A DNA stretch of 41,041 nt from Crocinitomicaceae bacterium (GTDB lineage: Bacteria; Bacteroidota; Bacteroidia; Flavobacteriales_D; Sanyastnellaceae), in NCBI GenBank assembly GCA_002690915.1, contig NZGF01000044.1:1-41041 (forward strand), written 5' to 3'. Made by a program: the position numbers and the translations under genes. Below the pieces are notes generated by a model. It searched no databases. It worked only from the letters and a program-made list of their open reading frames with translations, and was not told the origin of the DNA. Below, one piece after another: positions 28,301 through 34,872 of the stretch. Within the stretch, counting starts at the first letter, position 1. Each line of letters opens with the position of its first letter.

Positions 28301-28447
28301 GATGTAATCTTCGTTGTCTCCGTTGACGCCCAGCGTGTAGTTGCTGGCCGAAAACTCATTGATAATGACTTGCGCTGAGGCTGCTGTGGCAACCAAGCAC
28401 GCAAAGACAGCAAGGAAAGGGGAGTTCAAGAGGTGCTTACGCATCAT
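25394..28447 (-). CDS. CotH-kinase domain protein with T9SS type B C-terminal domain
   Basis: 1017-aa exported protein. Signal peptide (residues 1-25, ending AASAQ); lamin-tail domain ~26-170 (VIINEFSASN); chitobiase-type C-terminal-like domain ~185-265 (YEIRYTTDGYAPN); CotH kinase domain ~275-650 with GVYEYREK (413-420) and the metal-binding WDMDNTFG (527-534); two InlB-type bacterial repeats ~665-905; and a type B sorting domain from ~925 (AAFSPNNDGLNDAFLP, VINRWGEKVFES, end SITVVR). CotH proteins are atypical protein kinases, known from spore coats. The start overlaps the stop of the lysyl-oxidase-like gene as ATGA, so the two are coupled. Activity here is inferred. Confidence 0.93.
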   Translation of the reverse strand: MMRKHLLNSPFLAVFACLVATAASAQVIINEFSASNYTLGVNGDNEDYIEFYNEGPTEVDLDGHWLSDNPDNPQMFEIPAGTTVPAGGYLLIICSNEGEVPENLYIGGSLNTNFKVTQTMGESVVFSDPSGNVLESYTFYEDWTPTQADHSWSRDTDGVAGQWRVCTNPTPGNSNGGSFYTEYAPTPEFQEESGYYAGGTNVAITAPAGYEIRYTTDGYAPNAGSNLYTGPITVNETTVIRSRCFDPTGAYADSHINTNTYFTGDDNHNIIVVSVSGDDQEDGQWPGGWGGGADEPCHIEFFHPDGTYWCEGSGDSNEHGNDSNAYPQKGFDYITRDQMGHSYGLLEPLFHVKERDVYQRLIFKAAANDNYPSSGGGHIRDAYVQTLSHLADLHVDERTNESCIVYLNGQYWGVYEYREKVDDLDFTTAYYDQPRHFVDFIKTWGGTWIEYGDDADWMPLVNFVTGQDMTDPDNYDYVTSVYNVMSLIDYYLLNSFTVCADWLNWNTAWWRGRHPDGSGKKWRYALWDMDNTFGHGANYTGVPSQDADADPCNPESLGNVGGQGHIPIFNSLMENEDFWATYINRWADLSNTHFSCDNMHAVLDSMINVIEPEMDRHIDRWGGTYDGWMANVDEIHDFIEERCAEMLINGLEDCYEVESVTLTLIIDGMGEVQVNSVDIGPYDVPMDATYFAGVPMELTAEESMGEVFLFWQVLDGDITLNDPTNPYLGFTLNGDATLVAYFASNADPQEVTFVVDPPGAGEIYVDGTALLNYPATELLDYGAHDVQTVGLDQWHVFTGWSSTGPLVAPSMANPAGSISVTEPATYTAHFNVIEHSDLKVRVEPPNKGVVRIEGGAVIVTDEWEGGLEIAGLLNAEAAPVEYWAFDRWEIANAAPNPSATTANITLPKQDEEEIVAYFVPIDFAVYVPAAFSPNNDGLNDAFLPVGESFVAETYHLTVINRWGEKVFESFDPTEPWIGQHQGGDHFVRDGQYMYRLEVQSVHEMVPRSYSGSITVVR

Positions 28448-31365
28448 TGAATATTCAATTGGCCGGTAAATACTGGCATTGCAGGTCCAGATAAGGTATA
28501 AAGGTAGGTTCCACTGCGCAGTGCTCCGCGGTCAATGGTATAAGAGGTGCCTGTAGGGCTCGCGGTGTGCACCAAACGGCCCGTTGGATCGGTGATGGTC
28601 AACTGCATGGGCTGCCGGGTGGGATTGGCAAACCGCAACGTGGCATAGTCCGTCATGGGATTGGGATACAGCATGGGCGCTTCGGCATCGATGGCCAAGC
28701 CCAATCCACTTGAAGTAACACACCCATCCTCAATAACATTCAACGTATTATGGTAATCTTCGTTGACTACATCGGTTACGAAATCAATGCATACCTCGTC
28801 TCCGATGGAGGCCCAGTACAGGCGTATGAGTGGAGTAAACTCGTAATGCTTGGGAAAGCTCGTGTCTTCGTAAGACAGACCAATCACTTCCACTCCACCA
28901 GGGGTAAACGACGGGGTAATGGAATACTCTAGTGGGTCCGCAAGGCTCACAGCTGAGGAAATCGCCATACCGCTCATCGAAAACTGGTACCCGACGATGC
29001 GGTTGTTGGGATTGTACACATGAATGTCCATGTACTGCTGACCCCAATTGACGGCTCCGACGGTGAAGTGCACTGTATCAAACGGGTTCACAATGTGGTT
29101 GACCGGGAAGTCACACTTGTCGTGGATTCCGGAACTATCGGGGTGCTGGTGCAGCTCGTTGAACAGCTGACACAGCGCCAGGTGTGCTGCATCCGTAACC
29201 GTAATGTCATCGTCTTGGTCAACATCCGTGCAAGGCAAGGCTTCGATGTCATCGCCTAAGATGTGCTCAACGTACGCCACGGCGTCGGCATATTCTTGCG
29301 CCCCATTATAATCGAGATCACCCATCAACGCCGTACCGTTGCAGTCGCCGTTGCAATCAGCCACGGCCGTTCCAAATTCCGTCCCTTCGCAGTCGCTAAA
29401 CGGCTCGCAGTCCCCCATCACATCCACCTGCAATTCACCGGTCGATCGGTCGAGGTTGATGCAGACTGCTGCGTGGTTGTTCTCGTAGGAATTTTCAGCC
29501 CGACCGAGAGCATCCGGAATGAAGTCATAGTTTGCGCGAACGATTAAATAATACGTTCCGTCAGCTACATCAGTGACGTCAATCCACTGACAGCTCAACC
29601 CGGAACCGTAAATGTCACCGCAGCCCGCTGAAATGCCCATATTGCCACATCCGTATTGGGCCGTTCCACCTCCGCTGCACTCCAAGTCCATCACGCAAAA
29701 CCCGTTCTTAAATCCAATGGGAATGTATTGTCCATCAATTGTAAACAGATCGTACTTGGCGTAGCCTTTGTGGTGCCAATGGTTGTGACAATCGCCCCAT
29801 TCGAACTGGTTGTTGTCTGATTGGCTCGGCACACCGATATAATAGTCCAATGTCCCGATGTTCAAAATGTGCGTTGTGAAGCGCACCAACTCTCGGTCGC
29901 CGTAACCGTTCAAGCAGCCCTCGTCGATGTAGCAGTCGGTCTCGCCCACCTGCATGACTTCGGTTGAAAGGCTGTTAACGATGGCTTCTGCACTCACAAT
30001 CAAATCTGGACCGGTGCAATCCGGATCTCCGGCATAGATGCAATCTCCACTGTCCACCTCTGCGAGCGGATTGTAATTGCACGCTTCTTCATCGGTGCAA
30101 CCCGTTGCCGGACCGGCAAAATTGAACTCCCAATCAAAGCCATCGGCACATGTACCATCGGGATCGGCCAACAACAACTCGGCATCGAAACTGATGTCCG
30201 AACTGGTCGCATTGATCTGGTGAACCTCAACCGCCAACACATTCAATCCGTTGTTCATATTGAGAACGACAGGGTATTCGTACAAGTCCGATTCGTTGCC
30301 GCCTATGATTTCACTAAGCGCGGTGGTTTCGGAATTCACAAATCCCTCGGGCATGTTGCTCCGCATAATCTCCACCCCATTGAGGTACACCACAGCTCCG
30401 TCGTCCCGGCGCAACCGCAGTAGCCCCTCCATTCCCGTTCCCGCTTCTCCATTGTATTCAAACGCATGTCGGAAGTATGTCGTTATGTGTTTGTCCGATG
30501 CGTTGTCGCCGTAGGATAGCGTGGTCGCTTCGTCGCCGTCGCCATAACCCAGTTCAGCGCTTCCAGCATCCCAATCTAAATCTTCGTAATCCACTGCAGT
30601 CCAATCCGTCCCGAGGTCAGTGCCTTGATCATGGTAGTTCCACTCGGATTCGAGGCCAACCAATGCTTCATAATCAGGTGATCCAAGCCCCATACGAATC
30701 CAAACAGGGACACCACTTTCCAACAGCACCGTCAAATTAGCTTGCTCCCCGCACCCCCCTTCTTGGTCGTCGAAATAAATGGAGCCTTCATTTGTATTGT
30801 CGAAGTAGCCCATGTTGCAGTAATCGTAGATCCAGAGTTTGGTGTCGCAGCCGGATTCACAGGTATTAAATTCGTACATGCCGTTTGCAGGAGGTGTAAA
30901 TACGTACCACGCGTTCCCCTGTGTTTGAGCAAGGGTGCCGTAATCAGCCTCGGTGAGTTCAAAAGCATCGTTGCACGTCGCACCCGGGGCGCAATCAAAG
31001 TTCACGGTCTCGCCGTACCCGTAGTTGCCCCCAGACGCGATCTCTACACCGTCTTGGTAGAGCCAGTAGCCGCCCGGCGCAAAAATTCCATCGCCGTATG
31101 AATCGAACATGGAGAATTGAAGGCATGGCTGCTCAATGCTCGCATCAAAACAAATTACATCACCTTCTGCTGCACCGGATGCAATGACATTGCCCATGTA
31201 AGACAATTCCCACGAAGTTTCGTTCGGGTAACCGTCGGGTTCAATTACTACTTCAATCGCGGTCTCATTTTCCGCGCATTGACCCCAAGCGGTTGAATTG
31301 GCAAAAACGTTGAACAACACAAACGAGAATGGGAGGAAGAATAATTTTGCACGGAATAATGACAT
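28444..31365 (-). CDS. Lysyl-oxidase-like multidomain protein, T9SS type A cargo
   Basis: 973-aa exported protein; ATG at 31365 chosen over an in-frame TTG at 31374. Domains: signal peptide to ~28; N-terminal domain ~30-125 shared with the 640-aa protein; PPC-like region ~130-225; a W-x-Y-x-D-x-G beta domain ~240-400 (AELGYGDGDEAT); one GCTDEEACNYNP module; lysyl oxidase domain ~451-639; paired dockerin-like loops ~682-735; a cohesin-like beta domain; and a type A sorting domain (LYPNPMTDYATLRF to the end). The oxidase part keeps WGDCHNHWH (His527, 529, 531), FKNGFC (Lys553) and DIYG...CQWIDVTDV (Tyr586), matching copper-site and LTQ residues of animal LOX; one copper-side His is Gly. Probably oxidises lysines of surface proteins (inference). 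Confidence 0.92.
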   Translation of the reverse strand: MSLFRAKLFFLPFSFVLFNVFANSTAWGQCAENETAIEVVIEPDGYPNETSWELSYMGNVIASGAAEGDVICFDASIEQPCLQFSMFDSYGDGIFAPGGYWLYQDGVEIASGGNYGYGETVNFDCAPGATCNDAFELTEADYGTLAQTQGNAWYVFTPPANGMYEFNTCESGCDTKLWIYDYCNMGYFDNTNEGSIYFDDQEGGCGEQANLTVLLESGVPVWIRMGLGSPDYEALVGLESEWNYHDQGTDLGTDWTAVDYEDLDWDAGSAELGYGDGDEATTLSYGDNASDKHITTYFRHAFEYNGEAGTGMEGLLRLRRDDGAVVYLNGVEIMRSNMPEGFVNSETTALSEIIGGNESDLYEYPVVLNMNNGLNVLAVEVHQINATSSDISFDAELLLADPDGTCADGFDWEFNFAGPATGCTDEEACNYNPLAEVDSGDCIYAGDPDCTGPDLIVSAEAIVNSLSTEVMQVGETDCYIDEGCLNGYGDRELVRFTTHILNIGTLDYYIGVPSQSDNNQFEWGDCHNHWHHKGYAKYDLFTIDGQYIPIGFKNGFCVMDLECSGGGTAQYGCGNMGISAGCGDIYGSGLSCQWIDVTDVADGTYYLIVRANYDFIPDALGRAENSYENNHAAVCINLDRSTGELQVDVMGDCEPFSDCEGTEFGTAVADCNGDCNGTALMGDLDYNGAQEYADAVAYVEHILGDDIEALPCTDVDQDDDITVTDAAHLALCQLFNELHQHPDSSGIHDKCDFPVNHIVNPFDTVHFTVGAVNWGQQYMDIHVYNPNNRIVGYQFSMSGMAISSAVSLADPLEYSITPSFTPGGVEVIGLSYEDTSFPKHYEFTPLIRLYWASIGDEVCIDFVTDVVNEDYHNTLNVIEDGCVTSSGLGLAIDAEAPMLYPNPMTDYATLRFANPTRQPMQLTITDPTGRLVHTASPTGTSYTIDRGALRSGTYLYTLSGPAMPVFTGQLNIQ

Positions 31366-31390
31366 GGGCTTCAATTTGGCGGTCAGTCCT

Positions 31391-31408
31391 CGAAGATAAT
31401 CAAACCTA
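31391..31408 (-). promoter_or_regulatory. Promoter region of the LOX-like/CotH operon
   Basis: Two overlapping candidates for the -7 element lie on the minus strand: TAGGTTTG (31408-31401), an exact TAnnTTTG, and TATCTTCG (31398-31391), one base off. Either gives a 5' untranslated region of roughly 20-30 nt before the ATG at 31365. The site sits back to back with the promoter of the + strand miniprotein. Confidence 0.5.
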
Positions 31409-31477
31409 TTGAGTCCAACGCCAAGGGCATCCGAAGGGTTGCATGGGTCCTTGGAAAAAAAATACAGAAGATTCTGC

Positions 31478-31485
31478 TACTTTTG
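31478..31485 (+). promoter_or_regulatory. -7 box of the His-rich miniprotein
   Basis: TACTTTTG, an exact TAnnTTTG, ends 4 nt before the ATG at 31490. It shows that the 42-aa frame, not the longer open frame from 31409, is the gene, and that its mRNA is essentially leaderless. Confidence 0.6.
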
Positions 31486-31489
31486 CAGC

Positions 31490-31618
31490 ATGGCACACGA
31501 CCCTTCTCACGACCACGGACACCACGCAGAACCAGAACAAAATGAAATCGGCGGACCCGTCGTTTTCGCTTTAATTCTGTTTGGATTGGTCATTACCATC
31601 ATCGCCTTCCTGGCGTAA
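31490..31618 (+). CDS. 42-aa His-rich single-span membrane miniprotein
   Basis: Short protein with a histidine-rich, acidic N-terminus (MAHDPSHDHGHHAEPEQ, five His in the first twelve residues) followed by one hydrophobic helix (GPVVFALILFGLVITIIAF) and stop. It has its own promoter between two divergent and convergent genes, so it is probably expressed alone. The layout suggests a small subunit or metal-binding accessory of a membrane complex such as a terminal oxidase, but I recognise no family. Function unknown. Confidence 0.75.
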   Translation: MAHDPSHDHGHHAEPEQNEIGGPVVFALILFGLVITIIAFLA

Positions 31619-31639
31619 CACCAATCCTTCAGCATTGCA

Positions 31640-33757
31640 TCAATGCACGACGGTCATCTCTCGGACAAGGTGGCCAGCTCCCGCGTACACGTCCGTGATC
31701 CAAAGCACGTAGCGGATGTCGACCATAATATTGCGGCACCGAGACCCGTCGAACAGAATGTCACTCATGGTCGATTCCCATGAGCGATCAAAATTGATGC
31801 CAACGAGGTAACCATCACCGTCGATAGCTGGTGAACCCGAGTTTCCGCCAGTGGTATGATTGGAGCCCGTAAAGCATACAGGAAGCTCTCCCTGTTCATT
31901 CGCATACGGCCCCCAGTTACCGGCTTCAAGCGCCGCAACCAAATTCGCAGGCAAATCAAAATCGGCATGGCCTGGGACATATTTCTGTAGGATGCCATTC
32001 GCAGTGGTAAACGGCAGATAGGCCATGCCATCGTAAGGAGATGACCCCTCCACTTTTCCATAAGTCAGACGCAAGGTGCTGTTCGCATCAGGAAAAAATG
32101 CACGCTCTGGGAACAATGAACGCAATCCATTGGTATACATGCCCGTCAACGAATCAAGTTCCAATGAAGCTGAGCCATACACGGCAGCAACGCGGTCGAA
32201 ATACGCATTTCGCATGGATTTAATGAGCGCGTAAAGGGGGTCTTTTGAAAGCTTGGCAAAAGCCTTGGCCTTTCCTTTGGCGAGCAGTTCTTCCACCGCA
32301 TCGCGATCGTCGAAGATGGACTTATCGTAGGTACGTTGCGCCCAGTCACTCGGATTGGAAACTGCAGCCCGCAGTGCATCTGGGACAAAAGCCGGATCTA
32401 TGTGATTAAAATATGGGACCACCAAAGCGGCCAAAATATCCCGGTCTACGACAGCGTCGTATTGCCGAAAGTGACCTTCGGTGCGGTCCTGCAGCTCCTC
32501 AAGCACAGCATCAATTTCACCTGCTGCCTCCGTCGCTTCCCAACGTTCAACAAGCGGCGCAAAAGACCAGGCGAAGTTTAACGCGTCTGGACCGTAATAC
32601 ACCCATTCGATGAACAGACTCCTTGCAAGCATGTACGGATTGCGCTCGGCGTTTGCAGCCTGCATTTTACTGATTAATTGCATCCACGGCACGTTATCCG
32701 CCTCTGCTGCTCGTGCCATGAATTCCGCCTCAAGTTCGAGTTTCTTTCCCACGGCATCCAACTCGTTCAATCCAGTGTTCTGCCCAATCCATTTCTTCCA
32801 AGCGTTCGCTATCGAACTCTGCTTGTCCGCATAGGCAATCCGCAAAGCTGCCGAGCTGGCCCGCGCGGCATTGACCACGTCCAAGGAAGCGTCGCGCATT
32901 TCAATGCGCGCGGGGTTCAAGTGCTCAACCACGTATGTCACCGCATCGCTTGTCAAGTATTGTTCAGTGCGGCCCGGGAAACCGAATACCATGGTGAAGT
33001 CCCCCTCTTTCACACCACCAAGATCCACAGGGAAATGATGTCCCGGTTGGAAAGGCACATTGGACTCGTTGTAATCGGCAGGCTCGTTGTTGGCGTCAGC
33101 GTAAATCCTGAACATACTGAAATCGCCGGTATGGCGCGGCCAAACCCAATTATCTGTGTCTCCTCCAAATTTCCCCACTGCCGACGGAGGCGCTCCCACC
33201 AATCGGACGTCGCGGTAGGTCTTGGTCGTAATCAGGTAAAAGCTGTTACCAAAATCAAAGGCCACCACCTCAGCCTCGAGACCAGTCCCATCAGTGACTT
33301 GGGCCACTAAGTCCGCCTTGGCGGCTTCTGGATCCTCCGCAGTGCGAACGGTTTCAGTCACATCCTGAATGCGATCGATGAACGTGGCCACCAAGTCTGG
33401 GTTGACCAGCTCTTCCGACCGCGTCATGGCCCAAAACCCATCCGTCAAGTAGTCGTTTTCTACGGTGCTGTGGTATGCAATTTGTCCGTAACCGCAATGG
33501 TGATTGGTCAATAAAAGCCCCTCCCCACTGATCATTTCCGCTGTACATCCACCATTGAAATGAACAATGGCGTCCTTCAAGCTGCCTTGGTTGATGCTAT
33601 AAATGTCTTCAGCCGTCAAATGCAAGCCCATCGCCTGCATGTCGCCTTCGACTGCCTGGAGCAACGTGGGGATCCACATGCCCTCCTTGGCTTGAATTGT
33701 AGCGTATGAAATGGAATATGCGCAAAGCAAGAGGATGGGAATGAATCGGTTGGTCAT
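31640..33757 (-). CDS. S46 family dipeptidyl-peptidase, DPP11-like (Asp/Glu-specific)
   Basis: 705-aa serine exopeptidase that removes N-terminal dipeptides from peptides in the periplasm. Signal peptide at the start (ISYATIQAKEG); catalytic His in LLLTNHHCGYG (residues 86-87), nucleophile Ser640 in TTGGNSGSPAIDG. Arg658 in INFDRSWESTMSDI stands 18 residues after the serine, the same offset as Arg673 of Porphyromonas DPP11 that selects Asp/Glu at P1; DPP7 has Gly there. It ends 21 nt from the convergent miniprotein and is divergent from threonine aldolase. Family certain; specificity is a residue-based inference. Confidence 0.93.
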   Translation of the reverse strand: MTNRFIPILLLCAYSISYATIQAKEGMWIPTLLQAVEGDMQAMGLHLTAEDIYSINQGSLKDAIVHFNGGCTAEMISGEGLLLTNHHCGYGQIAYHSTVENDYLTDGFWAMTRSEELVNPDLVATFIDRIQDVTETVRTAEDPEAAKADLVAQVTDGTGLEAEVVAFDFGNSFYLITTKTYRDVRLVGAPPSAVGKFGGDTDNWVWPRHTGDFSMFRIYADANNEPADYNESNVPFQPGHHFPVDLGGVKEGDFTMVFGFPGRTEQYLTSDAVTYVVEHLNPARIEMRDASLDVVNAARASSAALRIAYADKQSSIANAWKKWIGQNTGLNELDAVGKKLELEAEFMARAAEADNVPWMQLISKMQAANAERNPYMLARSLFIEWVYYGPDALNFAWSFAPLVERWEATEAAGEIDAVLEELQDRTEGHFRQYDAVVDRDILAALVVPYFNHIDPAFVPDALRAAVSNPSDWAQRTYDKSIFDDRDAVEELLAKGKAKAFAKLSKDPLYALIKSMRNAYFDRVAAVYGSASLELDSLTGMYTNGLRSLFPERAFFPDANSTLRLTYGKVEGSSPYDGMAYLPFTTANGILQKYVPGHADFDLPANLVAALEAGNWGPYANEQGELPVCFTGSNHTTGGNSGSPAIDGDGYLVGINFDRSWESTMSDILFDGSRCRNIMVDIRYVLWITDVYAGAGHLVREMTVVH

Positions 33758-33782
33758 GGGGTTCGATTTCAGATTGCGGAGT

Positions 33783-33790
33783 CGAAGATA
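33783..33790 (-). promoter_or_regulatory. Possible -7 box of the S46 peptidase gene
   Basis: Minus-strand TATCTTCG, one base from TAnnTTTG and identical to one candidate upstream of the LOX-like operon. It would give a leader of about 20 nt before the ATG at 33757. Confidence 0.4.
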
Positions 33791-33803
33791 AGAAGGTCGA
33801 GAT

Positions 33804-33811
33804 TAGCTTTG
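33804..33811 (+). promoter_or_regulatory. -7 box of threonine aldolase
   Basis: TAGCTTTG, an exact TAnnTTTG and identical to the yaaA box, 5 nt before the ATG at 33817. The mRNA is probably leaderless. Confidence 0.55.
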
Positions 33812-33816
33812 CGTTT

Positions 33817-34872
33817 ATGGAGCTTAACGCTGATTTCCGATCGGACACCCTGACCCGTCCTACCCCGGCGATGTTGGATGCCATGCACGCCGCACAAACC
33901 GGTGACGATGTTTTCGCCGAGGACGCCACGACCGAGGCTTTTCAGCAGCGGTGTGCAAAAATGTTCGGCCATGAGGCAGCCCTGTTTTGTCCTTCAGGCA
34001 CCATGACGAACCAAATCGCCATCAACGTTCACGTGCGACCCGGGGATGAAGTCATCTGCGACCAGATGGCGCACATTTATAATTACGAAGGCGGTGGCAT
34101 CGCCCGTAACTCCGGGGCTTCCATTCGCTTACTACATGGTAATCATGGACGGTTTAAGTGGAAGGATGTACCAGCCGAGATTAATCCCACAGACAGTCAT
34201 TACGCACGCACTTCACTGGTGTGCATTGAAGACACATGCAACCGTGGTGGTGGAGCCGTTTGGAACTTGGATGATATTGAAGCGATTCGAAAAGGATGCG
34301 ATGCTAGAGATCTGCCTTTGCACCTGGATGGCGCTCGGTGTTGGAATGCAATGATTGCTCGTGCCGGAAATTCACTTCCTTCAACCGAAGATTGGCAGGC
34401 TTATGGCCGTTTGTTCGATTCCATTTCAATCTGCTTTTCCAAAGGCCTTGGGGCGCCCGTTGGGTCGGTATTGATTGGCACGAATACCTTCATTGCTGAA
34501 GCCCACCGCTCAAGGAAAGTCTTTGGCGGCGGCATGCGCCAAATTGGGGTGCTAACAGCAGCTTGCAATCACGCCTTGGATTGCGAATTACCCCGGCTGC
34601 ATGAAGACCACAGAAGGGCAAAACAAATCGGTGATGTACTTGCAGGCCTCGGCCGGGTTACCGCGGTAGATCCCGTGGAAACCAACATCGTAATTTTCGA
34701 AATTGATTCAGGACTTACTGCAGCCGAGTTTGTAGACGCTGCAGCACAAGACGGAATCCATTGCTTTGCCTTCGGGCCACAACGCGTTCGCTTGGTCGTT
34801 CACCGGGACTTGACTCAAACGCAAGTAGACAAGACATGCTCAGTCCTAGTGCAATCCGTGCTGAACCGCTAG
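33817..34872 (+). CDS. ltaE: Low-specificity L-threonine aldolase
   Basis: 351-aa PLP enzyme that splits L-threonine/allo-threonine into glycine and acetaldehyde. FRSDTLTRPTPAML and GDDVFAEDATTEAF are the family N-terminus; the PLP lysine is Lys209 in ICFSKGLGAPVGS; the LHLDGAR motif precedes it. Length is typical. Its last 27 nt overlap the 3' end of the convergent 640-aa gene. No neighbouring amino-acid pathway genes on the same strand, so it is probably a single-gene transcript. Confidence 0.94.
   Translation: MELNADFRSDTLTRPTPAMLDAMHAAQTGDDVFAEDATTEAFQQRCAKMFGHEAALFCPSGTMTNQIAINVHVRPGDEVICDQMAHIYNYEGGGIARNSGASIRLLHGNHGRFKWKDVPAEINPTDSHYARTSLVCIEDTCNRGGGAVWNLDDIEAIRKGCDARDLPLHLDGARCWNAMIARAGNSLPSTEDWQAYGRLFDSISICFSKGLGAPVGSVLIGTNTFIAEAHRSRKVFGGGMRQIGVLTAACNHALDCELPRLHEDHRRAKQIGDVLAGLGRVTAVDPVETNIVIFEIDSGLTAAEFVDAAAQDGIHCFAFGPQRVRLVVHRDLTQTQVDKTCSVLVQSVLNR

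Noticed and set aside
28444-31365. Dockerin-like and cohesin-like parts as evidence of a cellulosome
   Set aside because: Only one protein has both, there is no scaffold with several cohesins and no glycoside hydrolase set in the window.
31409-31489. N-terminal extension of the His-rich miniprotein
   Set aside because: It would cover the -7 box at 31478-31485, and its sequence is unlike a protein N-terminus.
32678-33310. 210-aa + strand frame
   Set aside because: Antisense to the S46 peptidase, whose catalytic residues are intact.
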